NCBI GenBank assembly: GCA_031291115.1
Contig: JARLJQ010000006.1
Coordinates: 1 to 64,000, forward strand
Reading direction: 5' to 3'
Length of the DNA: 64,000 bases
Source of the DNA: Legionella sp.
Lineage (GTDB): Bacteria; Pseudomonadota; Gammaproteobacteria; Legionellales; Legionellaceae
In this document: positions 7,528 through 17,203 of the stretch, piece after piece
Layout of the letters: each line of letters starts with the position of its first letter
Numbering within the stretch: the stretch's first letter is position 1
The notes under the pieces: model-generated
The model's input: only the letters and a program-made list of their open reading frames with translations
Databases searched by the model: none
Told to the model about the DNA's origin: nothing
Position numbers and translations under genes: made by a program

Positions 7528-10065
7528 CTATAATTCATCCACGGTCTCCATGCCTTTCAAACGATAAATCAAATCAAGAGCTTCTCTTGCTGTTAATTGG
7601 TCCGGATTAATTTTGGCTAATTCGCGTAATACCGGTGATTGAGTTTGGATTACTGGTTGAAATTGCTCCATTGCTGGCGTCTTATTTTGCATGTGCTTTA
7701 AATGAGAGTGGGCAATCTTTAATACCTCGGCAGGAATTCCTGCAAGCTCCGCTACTTCCAGGCCGTAACTGCGGTTGGCATGTCCTGGCTCCACACGATA
7801 TAAAAATATAATACGACCGGTTTCTAATGAAGCTTGTAAATGCATGTTGCGAATACAATGCCATTGCTGTGGCAAATTAGTTAACTCAAAATAATGCGTG
7901 GAAAATAAAGTATACGCTTTAATAGAGGTAGCTAAATATGCACAACTGGCATAAGCCAAGGCCATACCATCATAAGTACTGGTACCACGACCAATTTCAT
8001 CAATTAATACCAGACTCTCATGAGTTGCCTGTCTTAATATCTGTGCTGTTTCGGTCATTTCCACCATGAACGTGGAGCGCCCAGAAGCCAAATCATCACT
8101 AGCACCGATACGTGTAAAGATTCGATCAATAGGGCCTAAGCGCACTTCTTGAGCAGGAACAAAGCTGCCTATATGCGCTAATAAGACGATTAAAGCAGTT
8201 TGGCGCATGTACGTTGATTTACCGCCCATATTGGGGCCGGTGATCAATAAAATATTTTGCGAGGGTTGCAAATGCAAATCATTGGCGATGAAACGCTCTT
8301 GCAGTAAGTGCTCAATAACCGGGTGACGACCGCCTTGAATGAAAATTCCCGATTCAGGAACTAACTTCGGACAGCACCAATTTAAACTTTGGGCACGTTC
8401 CGCAAGAGTGATTAATACGTCCAGCTGCGCTAAAGCACGCGCCATTTGAGTGAGCTCTGCAATGCTACGCTGAATTTCATCCAGCAAGTTATCGTACAAC
8501 CATTTTTCTCGGGCCAATGCTTTAACTTGTGCTGAGAGCACTTTTTCTTCAAATACCTTTAATTCAGGTGTGATGTAACGCTCCACATTTTTTAATGTTT
8601 GTTTGCGTTGGTAATGAAGCGGAGCTTTCTCAGACTGGGATTTGGACAATTCAATGTAATAACCTTGAACGTTATTAAAGCCAAATTTTAAAGTAGATAA
8701 GCCGGTACGTTCTTTTTCTTCCCGCTCCAGATTATCCAATGTTTCATTAGCATGAGTACTGAGCATTCGCAATTCATCAAGCTCTTCATCAAAACCTGGA
8801 GCAATAACACCGCCATCACGAATTAAGACAGGCGGATTATCAATGATTGCAGCCACAAGCAGTTGTTGCAGGATGGGCAAAGGTTGGCCGTGCTCTCTTA
8901 ATTGAACTGCAAGAGTGTTTTTATTGGCGCTAAGGGCTGCATTGATCTCAGGAAGTAAGGTCAAGGTATTGCTTAATGCGTGCAAATCACGTGGACGGGC
9001 TGATTTTAAGGCAATACGAGACACGATACGTTCTACATCACAAATGTGTCGGAGTAATTGATGAAGCGCTGCATCTGCTTGCAGGCTAATGAATTCGGCA
9101 ATAGCTTGCTGACGTGCTTGAATTAAATGCTGCTGTTTGAGTGGTCTGCCAAGCCAGCGTTTTAGTAAACGACTTCCCATTGAGCTTGCGGTTTTATCCA
9201 GTACTGAAAGCAGACTGTTATCGGTTCCTCCTTGCACATTTTCAAATAACTCTAAGTGTTTTTGGGTTGAGGAGTCCAGTTGTAAATAATCTTGTGAATT
9301 CTCAAGAGTTAGTGCATTTAAATGAGGTAGAGCTTGTTTTTGTGTGGTTTGCAAATAGGCTAATAAAGCACCTGCAGCAATCAAAGCAGTAGGGTGGTCA
9401 TGCTCGCCAAATGCGGAAAGATTGGTGACTGTAAATTGTTCGCATAAACGTTGTTTGGCGCGTTCAAAGTCAAAATCCCAACCTGGTCTTGCCTTGATTG
9501 GAAAGTTAACACAATACTCTTCCAGGACGGAGCCTTCTTGTAAGAGTAATTCCGCCGGTTGTAATCGGGTTAATTCCGCACTGAGTTGGGTATTTTCAGT
9601 TAATTCCTGCAAATGAAAGGAACCACTACTCAAATCCACCCAGGCAAGACCAATTTTTTGTTTTTGCTGATGTAAGGCGAGCAGTAAATTATCTTTTTTG
9701 GCATCTAAAAGCGCTTCATCAGTAACGGTACCCGGAGTAATAATCCGTGTTACTTGCCGTTCAACCGGACCTTTGCTTGTAGCGGGATCGCCAATTTGTT
9801 CACAAATGGCCACTGATTCGCCTTTTTTTAAGAGGCGCGCCAAATAGTTTTCAACAGCATGATAAGGCACTCCAGCCATAGGAATGGGCTTATTAGACGA
9901 CTGCCCTCGATGAGTCAGCGTTAAATTCAATAATTGCGATGCACGTTTGGCGTCATCGAAAAACAGTTCATAAAAATCGCCCATGCGGTAAAGCAATAGC
10001 ATGTCGGGGTATTCTGACTTGATGCGCAAATATTGCTGCATCATGGGCGTATGCGAAGTGGTCAT
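7528..10065 (-). CDS. mutS: DNA mismatch repair protein MutS
   Basis: MutS recognises base mismatches and, with MutL, starts repair. From ATG 10065 it is 845 aa with the standard opening [12 protein letters not shown]. The mismatch-reading Phe-x-Glu is F31-Y-E33 in GDFYELF. The ATPase Walker A is GPNMGGKS at 610-617, followed by [16 protein letters not shown] (Walker B) and STHYFELT. Longer in-frame starts exist at 10122 (with a fair GGTGAG site seven bases upstream) and 10140. The 10140 ATG lies inside a repeat element and the added residues match nothing I know in MutS, so 10065 is preferred by homology. 10122 remains possible. Confidence 0.96.
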   Translation of the reverse strand: MTTSHTPMMQQYLRIKSEYPDMLLLYRMGDFYELFFDDAKRASQLLNLTLTHRGQSSNKPIPMAGVPYHAVENYLARLLKKGESVAICEQIGDPATSKGPVERQVTRIITPGTVTDEALLDAKKDNLLLALHQQKQKIGLAWVDLSSGSFHLQELTENTQLSAELTRLQPAELLLQEGSVLEEYCVNFPIKARPGWDFDFERAKQRLCEQFTVTNLSAFGEHDHPTALIAAGALLAYLQTTQKQALPHLNALTLENSQDYLQLDSSTQKHLELFENVQGGTDNSLLSVLDKTASSMGSRLLKRWLGRPLKQQHLIQARQQAIAEFISLQADAALHQLLRHICDVERIVSRIALKSARPRDLHALSNTLTLLPEINAALSANKNTLAVQLREHGQPLPILQQLLVAAIIDNPPVLIRDGGVIAPGFDEELDELRMLSTHANETLDNLEREEKERTGLSTLKFGFNNVQGYYIELSKSQSEKAPLHYQRKQTLKNVERYITPELKVFEEKVLSAQVKALAREKWLYDNLLDEIQRSIAELTQMARALAQLDVLITLAERAQSLNWCCPKLVPESGIFIQGGRHPVIEHLLQERFIANDLHLQPSQNILLITGPNMGGKSTYMRQTALIVLLAHIGSFVPAQEVRLGPIDRIFTRIGASDDLASGRSTFMVEMTETAQILRQATHESLVLIDEIGRGTSTYDGMALAYASCAYLATSIKAYTLFSTHYFELTNLPQQWHCIRNMHLQASLETGRIIFLYRVEPGHANRSYGLEVAELAGIPAEVLKIAHSHLKHMQNKTPAMEQFQPVIQTQSPVLRELAKINPDQLTAREALDLIYRLKGMETVDEL

Positions 10066-10134
10066 GAAGTCTTGCCAAAATTGAATTGGGCTGATTTTAT
10101 CAAAACCACCGCTGAAAGTCATATTTAGTCTCAC

Positions 10135-10349
10135 CGTCATCCAGCTCCTGATGAATCGTTACAAATTTGATAGAACCCGTTCGGCCTGAGGAAGCGCTTT
10201 AGCGCTGTCTCGAAGGCTTGGCACAATTGGTGCAGACAGTTCGAGACGGAGCTTCGCTCCTCCTCACTGCGAACGGGTTAGTAGTGAACCACTCGATCGG
10301 AAAATAATATAATGCAATTTTGTGATGATTCATCAGGCTCTGGATGACG
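10135..10349. repeat. Composite 215-bp inverted-repeat element with a central palindrome
   Basis: Outer arms of 23 bases lie at 10135-10157 and 10327-10349 (CGTCATCCAG, two bases, CCTGATGAATC) and differ at two positions. Between them is a second palindrome at 10174-10279: AACCCGTTCG at the left end pairs with CGAACGGGTT at the right, with internal arms around CTCGAA/TTCGAG. The central palindrome is related to the one at 39789-39897. The left end overlaps the first codons of the longest possible mutS frame. No coding capacity. Confidence 0.8.
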
Positions 10350-10430
10350 AAATGTGGTGTAAACAGACGGTTCCATCTTTGATATTTGCTCTGTACACTA
10401 TGTGGCACATTAAATATAGAAAGAATCACT

Positions 10431-10973
10431 ATGTCAGAAGTCATTGAACACACGTTAAATTGGGTGCGCTCATTTATTATCGAATATAATCTTTGCCCTT
10501 TTGCAAAAGGCCCGGTTAATAAAGGAGCCTTACGCGTTGCGGTTTCGGAAACGAAGAAGAAAAATCAGGCACTTGAAGATTTAATGACCGAAATTCGGTT
10601 TTTAGATGAAAATCCAGCAATTGAAACTACTTTGTTAGTTTTTCCAAATTCGTTTAAAGATTTTTTTGCCTATCTTGATTTTGTGGATTTAGCCGAGCAA
10701 CTTATTCATATCCAAGGTTATGAAGGGGTTTATCAAGTGGCTACCTTTCATCCGGAGTATTATTTTGAAGACACCTCTCCCGATGATGTGTCTAATTATA
10801 CTAATCGCTCCCCTTATCCGATGCTGCATTTACTAAGAGAAGACAGCTTAGATAAAGCCATTAATGCTTATGGTGATACGAGTGCTATTCCAGAAAAAAA
10901 CAAAGCAACTATGGCGCAATTAGGCGTAGAGAAGGTAAAACTAATTTTATTTAGCTGTCTTAATTCCAAATAA
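10431..10973 (+). CDS. DUF1415 family protein
   Basis: 180 aa, cytosolic. It matches my memory of the DUF1415 family: an N-terminal W-x3-FI-x7-CPFA motif (WVRSFIIEYNLCPFAKG), a central TTLLVFP, and YQVATFHPEYYFEDT followed by NRSPYPMLHLLRE. The Cys-Pro-Phe-Ala and His-Pro motifs suggest a small-molecule or metal site, but no reaction is established to my knowledge. An in-frame ATG at 10386 would add 15 residues not typical of the family, so ATG 10431 is chosen. It is divergent from mutS, with the 215-bp repeat element filling most of the gap. Confidence 0.8.
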   Translation: MSEVIEHTLNWVRSFIIEYNLCPFAKGPVNKGALRVAVSETKKKNQALEDLMTEIRFLDENPAIETTLLVFPNSFKDFFAYLDFVDLAEQLIHIQGYEGVYQVATFHPEYYFEDTSPDDVSNYTNRSPYPMLHLLREDSLDKAINAYGDTSAIPEKNKATMAQLGVEKVKLILFSCLNSK

Positions 10974-11137
10974 ATTATAATAGAGGCGTCTTTAATGATC
11001 TAATGGCGTCTATTTTGAGCATTTGACCAGTTATTTTACTTTAAATATCAACAGTTCATGGTTGTATTGAAATTTATTTGCTAAAATCTAAAAGGTTTTT
11101 AAATTAAATTATAATAAAATTAACAGGGAGAATGATT

Positions 11138-11335
11138 ATGAACCGTTTGGCTCTAATTGCTGCAACAGGTTTTCTGGCATTAACATTAACAGCTTGTGGT
11201 GATCACTCTAAACCAGCTGCTGGCCCAACAGATAACACTGCTGTTCAACAACCACAAGATCACACTGCTCCAGCTCCTGCGCAAGAGCCAGTTGCTCCTG
11301 CTGCTCCAGCTGCTCCTGCTGAAGGTCAACACTAA
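11138..11335 (+). CDS. Small Pro/Ala-rich lipoprotein
   Basis: 65 aa. The lipobox LTAC places the lipidated cysteine at residue 20, after a standard hydrophobic signal. The mature part is short and disordered, with Pro/Ala/Gln repeats (PAPAQEPVAPAAPAAPAEGQH). It is probably a periplasm-facing lipoprotein of unknown role. GGGAG at 11126-11130 lies seven bases before ATG 11138, which decides against the ATG at 11132. It is free-standing between the DUF1415 gene and pncC. Confidence 0.75.
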   Translation: MNRLALIAATGFLALTLTACGDHSKPAAGPTDNTAVQQPQDHTAPAPAQEPVAPAAPAAPAEGQH

Positions 11336-11447
11336 GATTCTTTAGGTTTATCTCTCACTTAAAATAGTCCGGGTTATTTGGCAGTTTGCTGAATTTCCTG
11401 GGCTTTTTAGTTTGAGATACAGGCACTTTTTTATTGGACGATCTGCA

Positions 11448-11954
11448 ATGAGCGCCTTCGAACAACTAATTAAAGAAATTGCACTGCATTTAAAAGACAA
11501 GCACTGGAGCATGGTGACGGCCGAATCATGTACTGGCGGTCTTGTGGCTAGCTCTTTGACTGAGCTGCCTGGAAGCTCTGCCTGGTTTGAACGTGGATTT
11601 GTTACTTACAGTAATCTGGCCAAACAGGAAATGCTTTCTGTTCCTTTAGACTTGCTCAAGGAATATGGCGCAGTCAGTGAGCCGGTTGCTGCAGCTATGG
11701 CACTTGGTGCGTTACAGAACAGCACAGGACAAGTCGCAGTATCCATTACCGGAATTGCTGGTCCAGATGGTGGAAGCATTGAGAAGCCTGTAGGTACGGT
11801 TTGTTTTGGTTGGGCAATGCACGGTATGAACGGTGCAAAGACCGTTAGAAAACAATTTTCTGGAAACAGGCAAGAGATTCGTTTGGCTTCATGTTATGAG
11901 GCTTTATCAGGTGTTCTTTCATTTATTAAAAATATTCCATCAAATCCACGCTAA
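11448..11954 (+). CDS. pncC: Nicotinamide-nucleotide amidohydrolase (CinA C-terminal type)
   Basis: The enzyme deamidates NMN to nicotinic acid mononucleotide in pyridine nucleotide salvage. 168 aa from ATG 11448; this is the stand-alone CinA C-terminal domain without the N-terminal MoaB-like half. Diagnostic motifs are TAESCTGGLVASSLT, with the catalytic Ser and an early Thr/Glu pair, GFVTYSNLAK, and SITGIAGPDGGS. An upstream in-frame ATG at 11412 adds 12 residues with no family support. It precedes recA by 66 bases, the usual cinA-recA-recX-alaS order of gammaproteobacteria. Confidence 0.93.
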   Translation: MSAFEQLIKEIALHLKDKHWSMVTAESCTGGLVASSLTELPGSSAWFERGFVTYSNLAKQEMLSVPLDLLKEYGAVSEPVAAAMALGALQNSTGQVAVSITGIAGPDGGSIEKPVGTVCFGWAMHGMNGAKTVRKQFSGNRQEIRLASCYEALSGVLSFIKNIPSNPR

Positions 11955-12020
11955 TCAATTTGCTGCTTGTTCTTATCTGTGTGATAATTTTGTCCCTGCA
12001 CTAATTACCTGGATGATATT

Positions 12021-13073
12021 ATGGAAGAGAATAAACAAAAAGCACTAACCGCGGCACTGTCGCAAATTGAACGCCAATTTGGTAAAGGTTCCGTAATGCG
12101 TATGGGAGACAGCACTGTATCCCGAGACATAGAAGCTATTTCAACTGGTTCATTAGGATTAGATATTGCACTGGGAATAGGTGGCTTGCCTAAGGGGCGT
12201 ATTGTTGAAATTTATGGTCCAGAATCTTCAGGTAAAACAACATTAACCTTGCAAGTGATTGCTGAATGTCAAAAAGCGGGCGGCACAGCGGCATTTATTG
12301 ATGCAGAACATGCTTTAGATCCAAGCTACGCACAAAAACTGGGTGTGAATGTTGATGAGCTGTTAGTCTCTCAACCTGACACAGGCGAGCAAGCTTTAGA
12401 AATTACTGACATGCTCGTGCGTTCAGCGGCAGTAGACGTAATCATTATTGACTCGGTTGCAGCTTTAACACCTAAAGCAGAAATTGAAGGCGAAATGGGT
12501 GATACTCACGTAGGTCTACAAGCACGTTTGATGTCTCAGGCTTTACGTAAATTAACTGCTAATATCAAGCGTTCCAATACTTTAGTTATTTTCATTAACC
12601 AAATTCGAATGAAAATTGGTGTGATGTTTGGTAGTCCTGAAACAACTACTGGCGGTAACGCATTGAAGTTTTATGCTTCTGTTCGTTTGGATATTCGTCG
12701 TATTGGCGCGATTAAGAAAGGCGAAGAGGTATTGGGTAGTGAGACGCGTGTTAAAGTAGTTAAAAATAAAGTAGCTCCTCCGTTTAAAATGACTGAATTT
12801 GATATTTTATATAACGAAGGTATTTCTCGTGAAAGTGAAATTATTAATTTGGCCGTTCAATTAAACTTGATTGAAAAATCAGGCGCCTGGTACAGTTACA
12901 AACAAGAAAAAATTGGTCAAGGTAAAGAAAATGTTCGCATGTATTTAAAAGAAAATCCTAAGATTGCGGCTTCTCTTGAACAACAAATTCGTACTGAATT
13001 ATTAGAGAAAAAAGTAGTTGCAACTGCACCTGCAGCTATTACTGAAGAAGAGTTTGAGACCATGGATGACTAA
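12021..13073 (+). CDS. recA: Recombinase RecA
   Basis: Strand-exchange ATPase of homologous recombination. 350 aa, usual length. Walker A is GPESSGKT at residues 66-73. [10 protein letters not shown] forms Walker [20 protein letters not shown] loop 1 and the stretch around [17 protein letters not shown] loop 2. The acidic C-terminus (EEEFETMDD) is typical. No LexA-type operator (CTG-N10-CAG) is visible in the 66-base gap before the start. recX starts inside the last codons. Confidence 0.98.
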   Translation: MEENKQKALTAALSQIERQFGKGSVMRMGDSTVSRDIEAISTGSLGLDIALGIGGLPKGRIVEIYGPESSGKTTLTLQVIAECQKAGGTAAFIDAEHALDPSYAQKLGVNVDELLVSQPDTGEQALEITDMLVRSAAVDVIIIDSVAALTPKAEIEGEMGDTHVGLQARLMSQALRKLTANIKRSNTLVIFINQIRMKIGVMFGSPETTTGGNALKFYASVRLDIRRIGAIKKGEEVLGSETRVKVVKNKVAPPFKMTEFDILYNEGISRESEIINLAVQLNLIEKSGAWYSYKQEKIGQGKENVRMYLKENPKIAASLEQQIRTELLEKKVVATAPAAITEEEFETMDD

Positions 13074-13518
13074 AGCATTTGACAGTGCTATGCGCCTGTT
13101 AGTTAGGCGCGAGCACGGTGCTATAGAGCTTTATGATAAGTTAAAACAAAAAGGATTTAGTGCCGAAGATGCAAAAAATGCATTGAATAGGTGCCAGGAA
13201 CTGGATTTACAAAGCGACAATCGCTATGTAGAAATCTATTGCCGTTCACGTATTCGTCAAGGCTATGGACCTTTAAAAATAGGCCAGGAATTAAGCGGTA
13301 AAGGTGTTGATAAAGAATTAATTCAAGGCGTATTGCAGCAGGAAAAAGACAACTGGTTGGCTTATGCTTTAGACGTGTGGCAGAAAAAAAGTAAAGGACA
13401 GTTGAAATTATCTTTTAGTGAACTGCAAAAGCAGCAGCGTTTTTTACTTTATCGTGGATTTAGTATGGATGTAATTGCAATGGTGACCAAAGAGTTAGAC
13501 ATTGTACCCACCTCTTAA
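13066..13518 (+). CDS. recX: RecX, regulator of RecA
   Basis: RecX caps RecA filaments and limits their growth. 150 aa from ATG 13066, overlapping the end of recA by eight bases. It shows the three-helix tandem repeats of the family: an N-terminal [24 protein letters not shown] unit (kept here as positions 6-29), a middle [12 protein letters not shown] unit with the Arg-x-x-x-Gly-Tyr-Gly-Pro signature, and a C-terminal [16 protein letters not shown] unit. A start at 13018 inside recA is open but unsupported. Overlap implies coupled translation with recA. Confidence 0.93.
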   Translation: MTKAFDSAMRLLVRREHGAIELYDKLKQKGFSAEDAKNALNRCQELDLQSDNRYVEIYCRSRIRQGYGPLKIGQELSGKGVDKELIQGVLQQEKDNWLAYALDVWQKKSKGQLKLSFSELQKQQRFLLYRGFSMDVIAMVTKELDIVPTS

Positions 13519-13558
13519 TCCACATTTTTAAATTAACTCAATTGGTATCGATTAGAAA

Positions 13559-16141
13559 ATGAAAAGTTCTGAAATTAGACAAGCGTTCTTTGATTATTTT
13601 GCACAGCGTGGTCATCAGTTAGTAGAGTCCAGCTCTTTGATTCCTTCCAATGATCCTACTTTATTATTTACCAATGCCGGTATGGTGCAATTTAAAGATT
13701 TATTTTTAGGGCTTGAAACACGTTCTTACCAACGCGCAGTTTCTGCTCAGCGTTGTGTGCGTGCAGGCGGGAAACATAATGATTTGGAAAATGTAGGTTA
13801 TACCGCAAGACATCATACCTTTTTTGAGATGTTGGGTAATTTTAGTTTCGGTGATTATTTTAAACGTGAAGCAATAAAATTTGCATGGGAATTCTTAACG
13901 CAAGTATTGCGACTTCCTGAAGAGCGTTTATGGGTTACTGTTTATAACGACGACCAAGAAACAGAAAACATCTGGTTGCAAGAAATGAAGGTATCCGCAG
14001 CGCGTTTTTCCCGTTGTGGCGAAAAAGACAACTTTTGGTCTATGGGCGACACCGGGCCTTGTGGTCCTTGTACTGAAATATTTTACGATCACGGCGCAGA
14101 CATTGCCGGAGGTCCTCCAGGAAGTCCAGATGAAGACGGTGATCGCTACATCGAAATCTGGAATCTGGTATTCATGCAATTTAACCGCGATAAAGACGGT
14201 CATTTGCATCCTCTGCCAAAACCATCAGTGGATACAGGCATGGGACTTGAGCGTTTAGCTGCAGTAGTGCAGGGCGTTCATAGCAACTATGAAATTGACT
14301 CATTCCAGTATTTGATTAAAGCCATTGCTCAACTTGGAACTGATATTGATCTGAATCATACTTCTTTAAAAGTAGTAGCTGATCATATCCGCTCTTGTGC
14401 GTTTTTAATTACCGATGGCGTATTACCAGGTAATGAAGGACGAGGTTATGTATTAAGACGAATCATCCGACGCGCCGTACGCCATGGGAATAAGCTTGGT
14501 TTACCAACACCGTTTTTCACGAAGTTAGTACAGCCTTTAGTGGATGTAATGGGTGAAGCTTATCCTGAGTTAGTCACTGCAAAAGCACATATAGAAAAAG
14601 TGTTAACCCAGGAAGAAAATCAATTCGCACGTACTTTAGAGCAAGGATTGCGTTTATTACAAGATCAAATGCATTCTCTTGGTGGTCAGGAAATTACCGG
14701 ACAAATTGCATTTAAATTGTATGACACTTACGGTTTCCCTGTTGACTTAACTGCTGATATTGCACGTGAGCAAGGTTTACTGGTTGATATGGATGGTTTT
14801 AACCAACTCATGCAACAGCAAAGAGAGCAATCACAAGCGGCCAGTCAATTTACTACGGACTATCATGCTGCGTCGCAATTGGATCATCAGTCAGATTTCC
14901 ATGGTTATGAAAAAGAATTGATGGAAGGTAAAGTCGTTGCTTTATTACAAGAAAGCGGTGAAGTTCAGTCTTTAACTAAAGGTGCTAAAGGTTCTATTGT
15001 TTTAGATCGCACGCCTTTTTATGCTGAAAGTGGCGGTCAGGTAGGGGACAAAGGCTTTTTATCCGATAAAAACTTTAAATTCCGCGTGGATGACACTCAA
15101 AAAAATGGCCAGGCTATCGTTCACTATGGTGAAGTAGTTGAGGGCACAGTGATTGTGGATCAACTGATAACAGCGCAGGTAGATACGGAGCGACGCAATG
15201 CGATTCGTTTAAATCACACAGCCACTCACTTACTCCATGCCGCATTAAAAATGATAGTTGGCCCACAAGTGCAGCAAAAGGGTTCTTTAGTAGATGCAGA
15301 GCGCGCGCGTTTTGACTTCTCTAATTTTGAAGCCTTGACTGCACCTCAAATTCAGGAAATTGAATTGCTGGTTAATGCCCAAATTCGTGCTAATAGCGAA
15401 GTGGTTACACATGTTATGGATATTGAATCCGCCAAAAAAAGCGGCGCTATGGCACTATTTGGTGAGAAGTATGCAGATGATGTGCGCGTATTATCTATGG
15501 GTGAGTTTTCAAAAGAGCTTTGTGGTGGAACGCATGCGCGACGTACGGGTGATATCGGTTTATTTAAGATTGTTGCTGAATACGGTATTGCAAGTGGTGT
15601 AAGACGTATTGACCTGGTTACTGGAAGTTATGCCCTAGCTTGGGTTAACGAACAACAGGCTCTTTTAGCAGAAGCCGCGTCTTTATTGAAAACAACACTA
15701 AATAATTTGCCAGATAAAATAGCGCAATTAATTGCTGACAGTAAACATCAGGAAAAAGAAATTGCCAAATTCCTGAGTGAAAAAGCACAAAAATCAGGCG
15801 CTGACTTAGCTAATGAAGTAGAAGTGATCAATGGAATTAATCTATTGGTGAAACAAATGGATGGCATTGACATGCAAGCCATGCGCTCTACTTTAGATCA
15901 GTTAAAGTCCAGACTGGAATCTGCAGTAATTGTTTTATTTGTTGTCGATCAAGATAAGATGAATGTGATTGCCGGAGTCAGTAAAAATATTTTAGGCAAA
16001 GCACCAACGGCTGCGGCATTGGTAAGACATCTGTGTGGCAAGGGCGGTGGTCGTGATGACATGGCTCAAGGCGGCGGAGTAGTTCCAGCTGATTTAGCTG
16101 AGAAGCTAAACGAAATTAAAGAGATGGTACGTAATTCGTAA
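13559..16141 (+). CDS. alaS: Alanine-tRNA ligase
   Basis: 860 aa, full length. The N-terminal class II catalytic core opens IRQAFFDYFAQRGHQLVESSSLIP with FTNAGMVQFKDLFLG. The editing domain carries its metal ligands: H553 and H557 in NHTATH, C655 and H659 in CGGTH. The C-terminal C-Ala/DHHA1 domain has GKGGGRDDMAQGGG. It attaches alanine to tRNA-Ala and clears mischarged serine or glycine. It follows recX by 40 bases. A palindromic repeat starts about 13 bases past its stop. Confidence 0.98.
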   Translation: MKSSEIRQAFFDYFAQRGHQLVESSSLIPSNDPTLLFTNAGMVQFKDLFLGLETRSYQRAVSAQRCVRAGGKHNDLENVGYTARHHTFFEMLGNFSFGDYFKREAIKFAWEFLTQVLRLPEERLWVTVYNDDQETENIWLQEMKVSAARFSRCGEKDNFWSMGDTGPCGPCTEIFYDHGADIAGGPPGSPDEDGDRYIEIWNLVFMQFNRDKDGHLHPLPKPSVDTGMGLERLAAVVQGVHSNYEIDSFQYLIKAIAQLGTDIDLNHTSLKVVADHIRSCAFLITDGVLPGNEGRGYVLRRIIRRAVRHGNKLGLPTPFFTKLVQPLVDVMGEAYPELVTAKAHIEKVLTQEENQFARTLEQGLRLLQDQMHSLGGQEITGQIAFKLYDTYGFPVDLTADIAREQGLLVDMDGFNQLMQQQREQSQAASQFTTDYHAASQLDHQSDFHGYEKELMEGKVVALLQESGEVQSLTKGAKGSIVLDRTPFYAESGGQVGDKGFLSDKNFKFRVDDTQKNGQAIVHYGEVVEGTVIVDQLITAQVDTERRNAIRLNHTATHLLHAALKMIVGPQVQQKGSLVDAERARFDFSNFEALTAPQIQEIELLVNAQIRANSEVVTHVMDIESAKKSGAMALFGEKYADDVRVLSMGEFSKELCGGTHARRTGDIGLFKIVAEYGIASGVRRIDLVTGSYALAWVNEQQALLAEAASLLKTTLNNLPDKIAQLIADSKHQEKEIAKFLSEKAQKSGADLANEVEVINGINLLVKQMDGIDMQAMRSTLDQLKSRLESAVIVLFVVDQDKMNVIAGVSKNILGKAPTAAALVRHLCGKGGGRDDMAQGGGVVPADLAEKLNEIKEMVRNS

Positions 16142-16154
16142 ATCTCGACGGCCC

Positions 16155-16232
16155 CGTCGTTGCGAGCATCGCGAAGCAATCCAGAGTTCAGAGCACAGCA
16201 CCCCTGGATTGCTCACGGCGTTCGCAAAGACG
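16155..16232. repeat. Palindromic repeat, family 2
   Basis: Imperfect inverted repeat of about 78 bases. CGTCGTTGCGAGC with GCGAAGCAATCCAGAG on the left pairs with CCCTGGATTGCT and TTCGCAAAGACG on the right. It lies just after alaS. Its core (GCGAAGCAATCCAG) differs from family 1, so it is a separate element. Only this copy is seen in the window. Confidence 0.7.
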
Positions 16233-16290
16233 GATACCCACCAAGCGTATCTTCTATAACGCAAGCTCTGTATAAGAGCAGTCAAAATCG

Positions 16291-16403
16291 TTGTAGGTTG
16301 GGCTGTAAAGCCCAACAGGAGAGCGCAGCGACTTCTTATTGGCTACTACTTAAATTGAAGTCGCGGCGCGTCACTTGTTGGGCTTTACAGCCCAACCTAC
16401 AAT
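16291..16403. repeat. Palindromic repeat, family 3
   Basis: Inverted repeat with 28-base outer arms: TTGTAGGTTGGGCTGTAAAG on the left pairs with CTTTACAGCCCAACCTACAA on the right, around a centre carrying GCGACTTC/GAAGTCGC. Within each arm GGGCTGTAAAGCCC/GGGCTTTACAGCCC is itself a small hairpin. A related short form sits at 62265-62289. Together with family 2 it fills the 311-base alaS-mscL gap, where no gene is seen. Confidence 0.8.
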
Positions 16404-16452
16404 GATTTAATCGCGTTCTTATCCCTAACTGGCGTTATTATAAGGAAGTAAC

Positions 16453-16833
16453 ATGAGCTTTCTCCAAGAATTCAAGTCTTTTGCCCTTAAAGGAAATGTC
16501 GTTGACCTCGCCGTTGCTGTAATCATTGGCACAGCCTTTGGTAAAATCGTAAGCTCTTTAGTCAGTGGAATCATCATGCCACTAATTGGCTTACTCTTAG
16601 GAGGAGTCAATATTACCGGTAAAACATTTACCGTAGGTGATGCCGTGCTGAAGTGGGGCGAATTTTTACAAACCATAATTGACTTTACCATTATTTCTTT
16701 TTCCATCTTTATAGCCATAAAATGCATGTCCTTGCTCAAAAAACAAGTGGAAAAACAAGCCGTAGAGCCAACTCGCGAAGAAGTTTTATTAACAGAAATA
16801 CGTGATTTGTTAAAAGAAAATAAGAAAATGTGA
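16453..16833 (+). CDS. mscL: Large-conductance mechanosensitive channel
   Basis: Inner-membrane pentameric channel that opens under osmotic shock. 126 aa, slightly under the E. coli length of 136. The N-terminal helix FLQEFKSFALKGNVVDLAVAVIIG leads into TM1 (positions about 3-40), with the conserved AVIIGTAFGKIVSSLV, then periplasmic loop, TM2 (about 76-95), and a charged C-terminal helix ending LTEIRDLLKENKKM. AAGGAAG lies just upstream of the ATG. It is separated from alaS by two repeats. Confidence 0.95.
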   Translation: MSFLQEFKSFALKGNVVDLAVAVIIGTAFGKIVSSLVSGIIMPLIGLLLGGVNITGKTFTVGDAVLKWGEFLQTIIDFTIISFSIFIAIKCMSLLKKQVEKQAVEPTREEVLLTEIRDLLKENKKM

Positions 16834-16933
16834 TCTGCTTAAAAGGTAACCTGCTCTGCCTGATTTATTTTTGAACACAAATTAATCCTCTGTGCTATAA
16901 TTTGAATACTGGACAAACTAAAAAAGGATATTT

Positions 16934-17131
16934 ATGAGCGACTTAATGAACCTGATTGCGCTGATCATCGTCTTTGGTGTGGCTTTATGGCTGATTAATG
17001 CATTTATACCAATGCCTTCAGCAATTAAAAGCCTGCTGAATATCTTAGTGCTAATCGTTTTAATAATCTATGTGTTACAATTTTTTGGTTTAATAAAAAC
17101 CATATTGCCGGCAATTCGGCTTCTTAAATAA
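16934..17131 (+). CDS. Thivi_2564-type small membrane protein
   Basis: 65 aa with two hydrophobic segments (about residues 5-24 and 33-55) separated by INAFIPMPSAIKSLLN. This pattern, especially the IPMP turn, is what I remember from the small family annotated as Thivi_2564. No function is known to me. AAAGGA stands seven bases before the ATG. A strong terminator hairpin follows at 17140. Confidence 0.75.
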   Translation: MSDLMNLIALIIVFGVALWLINAFIPMPSAIKSLLNILVLIVLIIYVLQFFGLIKTILPAIRLLK

Positions 17132-17139
17132 TTAAAATT

Positions 17140-17180
17140 ATCCGAATCGCAAGCGCTAGCGTGCGGCTCGGATTATCTAT
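17140..17180. terminator. Bidirectional terminator between convergent genes
   Basis: A long imperfect stem from 17140 to 17173 (ATCCGA, CGCA and GCG pairing across a CTAG loop with CG, GCG and TCGGAT) is followed on the plus strand by TATCTATTTTATT and on the minus strand by AATTTTAATTATT. It lies between the small membrane protein ending at 17131 and the minus-strand gene ending at 17204, so it can serve both. Confidence 0.8.
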
Positions 17181-17203
17181 TTTATTCTTGGAAAGCAAGA
17201 AAT

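Noticed and set aside
10066-10140. Longer mutS start at 10140
   Set aside because: The ATG lies in a repeat element and the added residues have no MutS similarity; 10065 fits the family.
11833-12048. Plus-strand frame between pncC and recA
   Set aside because: Overlaps pncC in another frame and runs into recA; no family signal.
16142-16452. Small frames in the alaS-mscL gap
   Set aside because: They are translations of palindromes (families 2 and 3).
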